Shown here: positions 55,022 through 64,000 of the stretch, piece by piece
Position numbering within the stretch: position 1 is the stretch's first letter
Layout: every line of letters begins with the position of its first letter
Assembly (NCBI RefSeq): GCF_009807035.1
Contig: NZ_WUBI01000002.1
Location: forward strand, 310,001 to 374,000
Length of the DNA: 64,000 bases
Source of the DNA: Paenibacillus dendrobii
GTDB taxonomy: Bacteria > Bacillota > Bacilli > Paenibacillales > Paenibacillaceae
Direction of reading: 5' to 3'
Program-made: the position numbers and the translations under genes
Notes under the pieces: model-generated
What the model saw: only the letters and a program-made list of their open reading frames with translations
Told to the model about the DNA's origin: nothing
The model's database searches: none

Positions 55022-55193
55022 CTTCTTCCCTCTTTTCTCTTTTTAAGCATGAATCATGGAACCAAAATACCTGCTCTTGTAATGATACATGTTTACGAGA
55101 GGACTTGGCAAGTCCTGCCGGGAAACCACTCTTTTCCCATGATTGCGCCACAAAACCGCCACATATAATAAACCGGAAAGGAGCTTGATAGCG

Positions 55194-56264
55194 ATGGGGA
55201 CAGGCATGAAAGTGAGACCGAAAAGAACACTAAGACCCACCAAACCGTTCGTACCGGACCTTGTTTATTTTGAACCGGATGCGCTGGACTATTCCAAAGG
55301 CCAAAAAATAATGGAATGGGTGAAGTCCAACGATATCCCGCTGCGAATGACAACCTCCCATAACCGTATCACGAACCTTCCGGGTGAGACCGATCTGGAA
55401 AAATATAAAAATGCTAAACGCACCCTTGTGGTCGGGGTCCGCAAAACGCTGGAGTTCGATCAGTCCAAGCCCTCGGCCGAGTATGCCATTCCGATATCCA
55501 CGGGCTGCATGGGACACTGTCATTATTGTTATCTTCAGACCACGCTTGGAGCGAAGCCGTACGTCCGCGTCTACGTTAATACGGATGAAATCCTTGCATC
55601 CGCCAAACGGTACATCGAAGAACGCAAGCCGGAGATCACGCGTTTTGAAGCCGCTTGTACATCCGATCCCGTGGGCATTGAGCATATTACCGGCTCCCTG
55701 GCTGACTTGATCACATTCATGGCCGATGAGGAATTCGGCAGGCTCCGGTTCGTGACGAAATTCCATCACGTCGATCCGCTGCTGGGATTGAAGCATAACG
55801 GTCATACGCGCATACGCTTCAGCGTCAATTCCGATTATGTCATCCGCCAGTTCGAGCCCTCCACTTCCCACTTCGAGGAACGGATTGAGGCCGCGGGAAA
55901 AGTGGCTCACGCCGGCTATCCACTTGGTTTCATCATTGCTCCGATCATTTGGTATGACGGCTGGGAAGAAGGCTATGCGGACCTTCTGGCCCGTCTGGAG
56001 AAGACATTGCCGAAGGACGCAACCAAGGATTTGACTTTTGAGCTGATCCAACATCGTTTTACCAAAACGGCCAAATCCGTCATTGAACAGCGTTACCCGA
56101 AAACCAAGCTCGAAATGGATATCGAAAAACGCAAAAAGAAATGGGGCCGATGGGGACAATCCAAATATGTATACCCCGACGAACAGCAAACCGCCCTGCG
56201 CGAATTCATCACAGAGCGGATTTTTGAGCATTTCCCATCGGCAAACATCGATTATTTCACCTAG
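55194..56264 (+). CDS. splB: Spore photoproduct lyase
   Basis: A 356-residue radical-SAM enzyme that reverses the UV lesion 5-thyminyl-dihydrothymine during germination. The cluster motif CMGHCHYC gives C105, C109, C112; Tyr111/Tyr113 and the hydrogen-donor Cys155 (EAACTSD) are all present. ATG 55194 lies ten bases after AAAGGAG; an internal ATG at 55206 is possible. Convergent with ccdA, overlapping its stop by four bases. Confidence 0.95.
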   Translation: MGTGMKVRPKRTLRPTKPFVPDLVYFEPDALDYSKGQKIMEWVKSNDIPLRMTTSHNRITNLPGETDLEKYKNAKRTLVVGVRKTLEFDQSKPSAEYAIPISTGCMGHCHYCYLQTTLGAKPYVRVYVNTDEILASAKRYIEERKPEITRFEAACTSDPVGIEHITGSLADLITFMADEEFGRLRFVTKFHHVDPLLGLKHNGHTRIRFSVNSDYVIRQFEPSTSHFEERIEAAGKVAHAGYPLGFIIAPIIWYDGWEEGYADLLARLEKTLPKDATKDLTFELIQHRFTKTAKSVIEQRYPKTKLEMDIEKRKKKWGRWGQSKYVYPDEQQTALREFITERIFEHFPSANIDYFT

Positions 56265-56974
56265 AACTTTAACCACTCAGGTGTAATCGCCTGCAGCCAA
56301 ATCGTAATTTTCGTCATTTGGTTCGTGAACAGCAGCACGCCCATCAATAGCATCAAAGCGCCGCCGATCTTCATCATAATGCCGGAATATTTGACGATCC
56401 ATTTCGTGGAGCCGATGAAAAAGGCGAGTACGAAAAATGGAATCGCAAAGCCGAGTGTGTATGCCGTGATTAACGGGAACCAGGCACCAGGCTCGGTTGC
56501 CGCCAAAGCAATAATGGCAGCGAGGATAGGACCTACGCACGGTGACCATCCAGCGGAAAACCCGATTCCGAAAATAAAGGAACCTATGTAGCCGGCAGGT
56601 TTGAATTTGAAATCCATTTTGAAATCTCTCATCAGAAACTTCGGCTGAAAGATACCTACGAGAAATAAGCCCATTAGAATAATCAAAATCGCAGACAGTT
56701 GGCGGATCAGATCCCGGTTATTATTAAAGAAGTTCCCGAACAAACCGGCACCCACGCCAAGCGTGTAAAATACCGCGGAAAACCCCAAAATAAACGCAAG
56801 CGTATGCGTCATGGTCCGGAAACGGACTTCTTTTTTATTCTGCTCCGTTTTCAGCTGCTGGACCGACATGCCAGTAATATAGGATAAATAAGACGGATAT
56901 AACGGCAGACAGCATGGAGAGATAAAGGAAGCCAGTCCGGCTAAAAAAGCGATCCAAACATTCAAGTTTGACAA
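56261..56974 (-). CDS. ccdA: Cytochrome c biogenesis thiol-disulfide transporter CcdA
   Basis: A 237-residue membrane protein with six helices, carrying reducing power to the outside for apocytochrome c and spore-cortex thioredoxins. The redox cysteines are in FISPCCLPLYPSYL (first helix) and AGWSPCVGPILAA (fourth). TTG start with GGGGG. Lies 18 nt after znuB, so perhaps cotranscribed with the zinc transporter. Confidence 0.92.
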   Translation of the reverse strand: MSNLNVWIAFLAGLASFISPCCLPLYPSYLSYITGMSVQQLKTEQNKKEVRFRTMTHTLAFILGFSAVFYTLGVGAGLFGNFFNNNRDLIRQLSAILIILMGLFLVGIFQPKFLMRDFKMDFKFKPAGYIGSFIFGIGFSAGWSPCVGPILAAIIALAATEPGAWFPLITAYTLGFAIPFFVLAFFIGSTKWIVKYSGIMMKIGGALMLLMGVLLFTNQMTKITIWLQAITPEWLKF

Positions 56975-56991
56975 GGCCGTACCCCCTATAA

Positions 56992-57801
56992 TTAATTCGA
57001 AAATCCTTTTTTACCGGCCATGGTCAAAATCAGAAGTGCAATCAAAAGAAGAACGATGGTTGCTCCTGGCGCCAAGTTCCAGATGCCGGCGATGACGAGC
57101 CCGATGATCACGGCAATTTCGGAAATGACCACCGATAATACGACGGAAGATTTGAAGCTGCGTGCAATCAACAGACTGATGGCGACCGGAATGGTCAGCA
57201 GCGCCGATACCAACAATGCTCCCACGATTTTGATCGCTGTACTGATGACAAGCGCAGTTAATATGGTAATCAGCATGTTCAGCATGCGTACGGGCAGTCC
57301 GTTCACGCTTGCGGCATCCTCTTCAAAGCTGAGCAGGAAAAATTCTTTGAAAAAGAGCGTAATCACCACGACCACAACCAGCGTTACGGCCCCTACCACG
57401 TACAAATCCTGCGTATCCAGCGTATAAATGCTTCCGAACAGATAACTCATCACATCTGTATTGTAACCCATACCCAGTGTAAAAAACAAAGAAGCCAGCG
57501 CGACTCCGCCGGACATAATGATGGCAATAGACAGCTCGGCATAACTTTTGTAAGCTTTACGGAGTTTTTCTATCGCAAAAGAGGCCAGAACCGCAAACAC
57601 GAGACCGGCACCCAGTGGATAGACCTCGATCAAGAAACCCAGCGCTACGCCGGCAATGGTCACATGCGCCAAGGTATCCCCAATCATGGACAGCCTGCGC
57701 AGTACCAGAAAAATACCGATCAGCGGTGCCGTAATCCCGATCAAAATGCCTCCGGCCAGTGCCCGCTGGAAAAAATCACTTAGCATAATATCAATAGCCA
57801 A
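56992..57801 (-). CDS. znuB: Zinc ABC transporter permease ZnuB
   Basis: A 269-residue ABC-3 permease with about eight helices (GGILIGITAPLIGIFLVLRR, LSMIGDTLAHVTIAGVALG, SIAIIMSGGVALASLFF). Start is placed at the TTG of LAIDIMLSD, nine bases after AAGGAG. Follows znuC by 34 nt. Metal inferred from the Zur-box promoter and partner ZnuA. Confidence 0.9.
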   Translation of the reverse strand: MAIDIMLSDFFQRALAGGILIGITAPLIGIFLVLRRLSMIGDTLAHVTIAGVALGFLIEVYPLGAGLVFAVLASFAIEKLRKAYKSYAELSIAIIMSGGVALASLFFTLGMGYNTDVMSYLFGSIYTLDTQDLYVVGAVTLVVVVVITLFFKEFFLLSFEEDAASVNGLPVRMLNMLITILTALVISTAIKIVGALLVSALLTIPVAISLLIARSFKSSVVLSVVISEIAVIIGLVIAGIWNLAPGATIVLLLIALLILTMAGKKGFSN

Positions 57802-57835
57802 TAAGAACGACTCCTTTTGCAAAAACAGCCACGGA

Positions 57836-58588
57836 TCAGATCAGCGAATGCTGCAGATCCCGCTCCTCGCAATTTTGAATTTCATGTGAATGCCGGACAT
57901 AAAAATTAATGTTTCCGTTTTGCTGTTTGGGATGTTTGCCCAGGTAGCTTTCGACCATCCCCATATCATGGGAAACCATCAAGAAGGTCATATGATGATG
58001 CTCATGCATGTGTGTGATAAGCTCAAAGAAATCCGCCTGCGTTTTGGCGTCGATTCCGACCGTAGGCTCATCCAATATGAGCAGATCAGGACGGTTGATC
58101 ATCGCTCTTGCCAGAAAAGCCCGCTGCTGTTGGCCGCCGGAGAGCTCTCCGATCCTCTTGCCTGCGATGTCTTGAATGCCCATGACCTCCAGAGCGTCAT
58201 CACACTGCTTCTGCTGACTTTTGCTGACTCTGCGAAACAGATTTTTATTGTTGTAAAGACCCGATAAGACGACTTCCCGGACGGTGGCCGGAAACAAAGG
58301 ATTAAAGGAATTTTTCTGCGGAACATATCCGATCCGTTCCCAGTCCTTGAATTTGCGGATAGGCTGTCCAAACAGCCGAATGCTTCCGGCTCCAGCAGGC
58401 AGGAGTCCCACGATCATCCTCATCAGGGTCGATTTTCCGGCACCGTTGGAACCGATGATGCCTACAAAATCCCTTTCCTTGACGGTAAAACTCAGATCGC
58501 TGATAACCTGCTGGTCCCGGTAGGAGAACGAGATCTGCTCCAGCTCTACCACAGGTTGATGGCAATCATCAATAATCGGCGTAAACAT
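57836..58588 (-). CDS. znuC: Zinc ABC transporter ATPase ZnuC
   Basis: A 250-residue ATPase: Walker A GSNGAGKST, Q-loop YVPQK, signature LSGGQQQRAF, Walker B LLILDEPTVG and switch His in VSHD. A His-containing C-terminal tail (FYVRHSHEIQNCEERD) follows the core. Middle gene of znuACB. Confidence 0.93.
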   Translation of the reverse strand: MFTPIIDDCHQPVVELEQISFSYRDQQVISDLSFTVKERDFVGIIGSNGAGKSTLMRMIVGLLPAGAGSIRLFGQPIRKFKDWERIGYVPQKNSFNPLFPATVREVVLSGLYNNKNLFRRVSKSQQKQCDDALEVMGIQDIAGKRIGELSGGQQQRAFLARAMINRPDLLILDEPTVGIDAKTQADFFELITHMHEHHHMTFLMVSHDMGMVESYLGKHPKQQNGNINFYVRHSHEIQNCEERDLQHSLI

Positions 58589-58627
58589 GCGACATCTACC
58601 TTTCTCATTAAAATGCTATCATATTCG

Positions 58628-59590
58628 TTACTCTTGCAGCGCCAATATCAGATTCGTCAAATTATTGCGCATCAGGCTGAAATAATCATCCCCACGCTTC
58701 AGCTGCTCCTCGGTCAGTCCTTCAACCGGATTTAACACCAGCACCTCTGCTCCAGTCTCGGAAGCCAATGTCTTGGCAAGACGGTCCGATACCAGCTCTT
58801 CAAAAAAGATGAAATGAATTCCTTCTTCCTTCACCAGAGTGGAAAGCTGCAGAAGATCCCGAGCCCGCGGCTCCGCGTCTGGAGACAGTCCCATAATGGC
58901 ATGCTGCGTCAGTCCATAATCCCGAGCCAAATAGCCAAAAGCTTCATGAGATACAACAATTTCCTTGCGCGGCATCTCGTCAAGCTTCGAACTGAATTCC
59001 TGATCCAAATCCTCTAGCTTTTTTCTGAGCTCCAGATAGCGGCTAGTGTAACCCTCTTGATGCGCCGGGTCAGCTTCAATAAAGCTGTTTTTCATATTTT
59101 CAACCATGATCATGGCCGATTTTGGACTCACCCAGGTGTGTGGATCCACGTGATGCTGGTGCTTATGGCCTTCCCCTTCGTCGTGATGCTCCTCGTCTTC
59201 ATCCGCTTCAATCAACTTGATCCCCCGGCTAACCTCATAGGATTTAACCTTGGTATCTCTGTTCAGGCCCTTCAAAAACTGAGGGACCCATCCTTCCAGC
59301 CCTGCACCATTATAAAAAAAGAGCTGCGCCTTGGAAGTATTCACGATATCCTGACTGCGAGGAGTCCAGTCATGCGGCTCCACGCCTGCAGGCAGCAGAT
59401 TGATGACATTGGCATTCTCTCCGCCGATGGCCTTCGCAAATTCATATATCGGGTAAAAGGTGGTCACCACGTTGACCTTGCCTTCAACTATTTTCCCCTG
59501 ACTCTGTGGACCGCAACCTGCAGCCAATAGAATCGTGAGCAGCATCACAGACCATACCGCTCCGGCTTTAAGCCGCAATTTCTTCTTCAC
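58628..59590 (-). CDS. znuA: Zinc-binding lipoprotein ZnuA/AdcA
   Basis: A 320-residue cluster-9 solute-binding protein. Lipobox LAAGC (Cys26), ligand His73 (GVEPHDW), a His/Asp/Glu-rich flexible loop about 130-148 (EEHHDEGEGHKHQHH) typical of zinc rather than manganese binders, His151 (DPHTW), and VVSHEAFGY. GTG start behind AAGGTGG. First gene of the transporter operon under a Zur-box promoter. Confidence 0.94.
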   Translation of the reverse strand: MKKKLRLKAGAVWSVMLLTILLAAGCGPQSQGKIVEGKVNVVTTFYPIYEFAKAIGGENANVINLLPAGVEPHDWTPRSQDIVNTSKAQLFFYNGAGLEGWVPQFLKGLNRDTKVKSYEVSRGIKLIEADEDEEHHDEGEGHKHQHHVDPHTWVSPKSAMIMVENMKNSFIEADPAHQEGYTSRYLELRKKLEDLDQEFSSKLDEMPRKEIVVSHEAFGYLARDYGLTQHAIMGLSPDAEPRARDLLQLSTLVKEEGIHFIFFEELVSDRLAKTLASETGAEVLVLNPVEGLTEEQLKRGDDYFSLMRNNLTNLILALQE

Positions 59591-59606
59591 CGTTCAATGA
59601 CCCACC

Positions 59607-59630
59607 TTAATCGTAATTTTTACTAATAAA
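59607..59630. promoter_or_regulatory. Candidate Zur operator at znuA
   Basis: TTAATCGTAATTTTTACTAATAAA has one perfect half (AATCGTAAT) and one degenerate half of the Zur box AATCGTAATnATTACGATT. It abuts the -10 of the znuA promoter, where a repressor would block transcription. Confidence 0.6.
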
Positions 59631-59659
59631 TTATAGAATGGGTTTAGAAAATTTGTCAA
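59630..59659 (-). promoter_or_regulatory. Sigma-A promoter of znuACB
   Basis: TTGACA (59654-59659), 18-nt spacer, TATAAT (59630-59635) on the minus strand, 40 nt before the znuA GTG. Both hexamers are perfect. Confidence 0.8.
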
Positions 59660-59711
59660 CCATCCAGAATCAGCAAATGCCCTTGCATGAATCGCAAAAC
59701 CATCTGTATCG

Positions 59712-59762
59712 TCAAAAAACAGAGAAAAGACGGAATACCTCTTAGACAAGGTATTCCGTCTT
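59712..59762 (-). terminator. Terminator downstream of metG
   Basis: AAGACGGAATACC pairs with GGTATTCCGTCTT, 8-nt loop, then TTCTCTGTTTTTTG on the minus strand. Confidence 0.85.
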
Positions 59763-59804
59763 ATTATTGCTATATTTGCAGGTGTTCAGACCAACAGGTG
59801 TTGA

Positions 59805-61787
<1,983 letters not shown>

Positions 61788-61811
61788 TCATCCTCCTGAA
61801 ATGCTTTCATT

Positions 61812-62095
61812 TTTTGAACACAAAAAAATCCCGCCCCTTAATGGGACGAGAGTTCTCTCACGTGTTACCACCCAATTTCCCCGCTTTCTCTCGAAAGATA
61901 GGCTCCATCGGTTCCCGGCAAGCTGCCGGATACCGTCCATTAACGCTGGATCACGCCGCTCCCTTACACATTAGGTACGTATGTACCCGCTGACGCTCGA
62001 AAGCAGTTCCTCCCGGACCATATTCGGTGAACCAGCCTAGACCGGTTTGCAGCTACCCCGGCTCTCTGAGCTAAGCTTATGTTCTCCTACTCATC
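61812..62095 (-). ncRNA. T-box leader (methionine specifier) upstream of metG
   Basis: The metG 5' region is a T-box. On the minus strand: the AGAGAG AG-bulge segment (62060-62067), the specifier context GAAT-ATG-G with Met codon at 62019-62021, the T-box GGGTGGTAACACG (61861-61873) whose TGGT pairs with the ACCA end of tRNA-Met, and a terminator CGTCCC/GGGGCG (61848-61832) followed by seven T. An antiterminator forms when uncharged tRNA binds. This accounts for the gene-free stretch 61782-62148. Confidence 0.93.
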
Positions 62096-62123
62096 CGTTC
62101 GTTGGAAATGTCATATATTCCTT

Positions 62124-62152
62124 AATATACTGAACCTCTGCGTCCCAGTCAA
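62124..62152 (-). promoter_or_regulatory. Sigma-A promoter of the metG T-box transcript
   Basis: TTGACT (62147-62152), 17-nt spacer, TATATT (62124-62129) on the minus strand. The -35 overlaps the stop codon of yidD. Confidence 0.75.
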
Positions 62153-62421
62153 GTCAGGCGACTGTTTCCGTTATGCGGCTCCTTGCCTCTAGGTTCCTTC
62201 CGAGGTGGCACAAGATCTACGCCTCCCGGATGGAAAGGCTGACATTTGGCAATCCGTTTAGCGGCAAGCCAGGAACCCTTCAGAGCTCCATGTACTTCTA
62301 CAGCTTCCAAAGCATAAGCGGAGCAGGTCGGATAGAACCTGCATGTCGGTGGCTTCAACGGCGAAATGTATTTACGGTAGAAAACAATGGGACCTTTTAC
62401 GACTTTACGTGCGACTCCCAT
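62149..62421 (-). CDS. yidD: Membrane protein insertion efficiency factor YidD
   Basis: A 90-residue Yid[20 protein letters not shown], the Cys motif [19 protein letters not shown], and [14 protein letters not shown]. Assists YidC-dependent membrane protein insertion. Start at ATG of MGVARK with GGAAGGG ahead; the longer frame overlaps zur and is rejected. Four nucleotides downstream of zur. Confidence 0.93.
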   Translation of the reverse strand: MGVARKVVKGPIVFYRKYISPLKPPTCRFYPTCSAYALEAVEVHGALKGSWLAAKRIAKCQPFHPGGVDLVPPRKEPRGKEPHNGNSRLT

Positions 62422-62425
62422 AAGA

Positions 62426-62887
62426 TCAAGCCCTTCCGGTTTTCGCGGAAGCTGTCTGCTCTTCATCCGAAGCGGATTGCTGGCAGTCCTTACAATAACC
62501 GAATACTTCAAATTTATGCGTCACAACCTGGAAATGCTCCGGCGCATCCGCCAAATGAACCGGACAAAACTGAATCGGATAGGTTCGCTGGCACTGCAGG
62601 CAGATCATATGGTGATGATGATGATCCTCGCTGCAGCTTGCCTTGAATTTCATGCCATCCTCGAACACAACCTGTTCAAGAACTCCAAGTTCCTGCATGA
62701 CTCTAAGATTCCGGTATACCGTATCGAAGCTGAGACCGCTGTATTTTTTGCACATGTACTCATAAACATCCTTGGCCGACAAATAGCCCGAATGTTCACC
62801 AAACAATCTGGCGAGCGTCTTCCGCTGGTCGGTAATGCGCAGTCCCTGTTCCGACATAGCGTCAATAATCTGTTCTGTCGAAAGCAT
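62426..62887 (-). CDS. zur: Zinc uptake regulator Zur (Fur family)
   Basis: A 153-residue Fur-family protein. Winged helix with [12 protein letters not shown] and [18 protein letters not shown] (Zur-like; Fur here has LATVYRTLELL). Metal region [11 protein letters not shown] and C-terminal GYCKDCQ. The HHHHH-x5-QC and CPVHL segments match my memory of B. subtilis Zur. It sits near znuACB, whose promoter carries a Zur-type box. PerR is the main alternative but is less likely. Confidence 0.8.
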   Translation of the reverse strand: MLSTEQIIDAMSEQGLRITDQRKTLARLFGEHSGYLSAKDVYEYMCKKYSGLSFDTVYRNLRVMQELGVLEQVVFEDGMKFKASCSEDHHHHHMICLQCQRTYPIQFCPVHLADAPEHFQVVTHKFEVFGYCKDCQQSASDEEQTASAKTGRA

Positions 62888-62910
62888 ACGCTCATCCTCC
62901 CGTTTATATC

Positions 62911-62923
62911 AACGCAAAGCGTT
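62911..62923. promoter_or_regulatory. Short perfect dyad upstream of zur
   Basis: AACGC-AAA-GCGTT, a 13-bp perfect inverted repeat 24 nt before the zur ATG, overlapping the likely promoter. It does not resemble a Zur or Fur box; could be an operator or chance. Confidence 0.25.
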
Positions 62924-63022
62924 AGTGAATTGGACATACGTAAATGTAAATTAAAGATCGAAATTTGCAGCATTCTGATACTTCTAATAATGCCTCAAAA
63001 TGATTTGACAGTCAATGAAGCA

Positions 63023-63052
63023 AGAGAGGACCCGAAACCGGGCCCCCTCTCT
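63023..63052 (-). terminator. Hairpin after the siderophore-binding protein gene
   Basis: GAGAGGGGGCCCG pairs imperfectly with CGGGTCCTCTC; T-run weak. Probable terminator. Confidence 0.5.
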
Positions 63053-63068
63053 AGATACTGCATTACAT

Positions 63069-64000
63069 TTACTTGATAAAATAAGTTTTCAGATCATCGA
63101 GCATCAGGTTTGCAGCAAGCACGCCGCCGGCTGTATTCCAGATCACATCGTCAACCTTGTGGGCATTTCCTTTTTTCACAACATCAAGGTTGTTCCACAG
63201 CTTATCGTTCGTCCATTCCTTTTCCATCTCATTACCTTTGCCGTTGCCGGTTTCATAGGTGAAGTAGAACAGGATATCTCCGTCCATTTCCGGAATACGT
63301 TCCTTGCCTACATCATCGAAGAATCCTGCATTATCCTGGGATTTCGGACGCGCGAAGCCAAGCTCGCTCAGAATGAGTCCAGAGAAAGTGTCTTTATAAT
63401 ACATCCGTGCTTTTCCGGCCATAAAACGGACCATCGAAACTTTCATGTTCAGCTTATCGCCAAGCTCCGCTTTCAAATCGGATACATGCTTGTCGTATGC
63501 AGCAAGTACATCATTCCCTTTGGACTCTTCATTCACCGCATTTGCCCAAAGCTTGAAGTTTTCTTTCCACTCGCCGCGCAGCGTTTCGGAGAATACGGTC
63601 GGTGCGATGGCAGTCAGCTGATCGTAGATTTTTTCCTGACGCATTTTCGTACCCAGAATCAGATCGGGCTTCAATGCAGCAATGGCTTCTACATTCGGCT
63701 GGCCTTCTTCACCAAGACTTTCCACACCTTGCATTTGATCTTTAATATGCGGATACCAAGGATCTCCTGTCCAGGATTTCACGGCTCCAACCGGTTTAAC
63801 TCCAATAGATAAAAGAGCTTCGGTGCCTTCGTTCGTCAATACGACGACACGCTGCGGATGTGCAGGGACAGTCACTTTGCCCATAATTGTATCAATAGTA
63901 CGGTCGGCATCGTTAGAACCTTGTGCCGCCTCTTTATTCTCGCTCTCTTTTCCTGAGCTTCCCGTGGTGCTTCCGCTGTCGTTGCCGCATGCCGATAATA
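63069..64000 (-). CDS. Iron-siderophore ABC transporter substrate-binding lipoprotein (5' end cut by window)
   Basis: The frame stays open to the window edge: upstream of ATG 63882-63884 it reads LSACGNDSGST, a lipobox with lipid-modified Cys, so that ATG is internal and only most of the signal peptide is missing. The mature part has a Ser/Glu-rich tether then the type III solute-binding fold: VTVPAHPQRVVVLTNEGTEAL, GQPNVEAIAALKPDLILGTK, and a C-terminal TAGGVLAANLMLDDL. It resembles YfiY/YhfQ-type hydroxamate or citrate siderophore receptors. A partner permease/ATPase is not in the window. Confidence 0.88.
   Translation of the reverse strand, partial: LSACGNDSGSTTGSSGKESENKEAAQGSNDADRTIDTIMGKVTVPAHPQRVVVLTNEGTEALLSIGVKPVGAVKSWTGDPWYPHIKDQMQGVESLGEEGQPNVEAIAALKPDLILGTKMRQEKIYDQLTAIAPTVFSETLRGEWKENFKLWANAVNEESKGNDVLAAYDKHVSDLKAELGDKLNMKVSMVRFMAGKARMYYKDTFSGLILSELGFARPKSQDNAGFFDDVGKERIPEMDGDILFYFTYETGNGKGNEMEKEWTNDKLWNNLDVVKKGNAHKVDDVIWNTAGGVLAANLMLDDLKTYFIK

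Noticed and set aside
55230-56276. 348-codon minus-strand frame opposite splB
   Set aside because: Shadow of splB, whose radical-SAM motifs are certain.

Overview
The window is a chromosomal segment of an endospore-forming, low-to-mid GC Firmicute, almost certainly Paenibacillus or a very close relative. The evidence is the gene order. Nearly all of it is the conserved Bacillales block that runs from dacF-spoIIA through fur, spoIIM, the bkd genes, spo0A-spoIVB-recN-argR-tlyA-dxs-ispA-xseBA-folD-nusB, accBC and the complete spoIIIA operon to efp-papA-aroQ and mntR. The Paenibacillus-like details are the DUF2273/AmaP/Asp23 trio between nusB and accC, the copper-amine-oxidase-type stalk domains, and a LipB-type octanoyltransferase beside prli42. 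Most genes lie on the minus strand. Ribosome binding sites are strong and GTG/TTG starts are common. I see no rRNA, tRNA, CRISPR array, prophage or insertion sequence.

Layout. 1-7000: start of the spoIIA operon, dacF, purine nucleoside phosphorylase, XerD, YqzK, Fur, SpoIIM, an EndoQ-type nuclease and NudF. 7000-10700: a small mciZ gene, a TPR protein, a PepT-like peptidase, the 33-residue prli42 and lipB. 10770-16270: branched-chain 2-oxoacid dehydrogenase (E3, E1 alpha, E1 beta, E2) with a divergent DUF2627 gene. 16300-22700: accessory stretch with thymidine kinase, a CuA-type lipoprotein, a DUF3006/secreted MBL-fold pair, a stalk-domain protein and small hypotheticals. 22980-44520: spo0A to spoIIIAA, mixing sporulation control, isoprenoid, fatty-acid, DNA repair and RNA genes. 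44700-55200: yqhV, comB, lysC, efp, papA, aroQ, yqhR/Q/O, a GHL10-type hydrolase and mntR. 55190-64000: splB, ccdA, zinc uptake znuACB, metG with a T-box leader, yidD, zur and a truncated siderophore-binding lipoprotein.

How the genes work together. Many act in sporulation: SpoIIAA, Spo0A, SpoIVB, SpoIIM, SpoIIIAA-AH, DacF, MciZ and SplB. A second group handles metals: Fur, MntR, Zur and the zinc ABC transporter, with a candidate Zur operator on the znuA promoter. Lipoylation (LipB) sits beside a lipoate-dependent complex that supplies branched fatty-acid primers.

The most interesting observations are: two very short genes easily missed by gene callers (mciZ, prli42); XerD with Lys where the catalytic Arg I should be; a thymidine kinase whose P-loop has lost its glycine; spoIIIAA, whose conserved N-terminus can only be reached from an ATC start; a free-standing CuA-type lipoprotein; and a long low-complexity linker in SpoIIIAH. 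All functional statements come from reading sequence motifs and from recalled family knowledge; no search was run.
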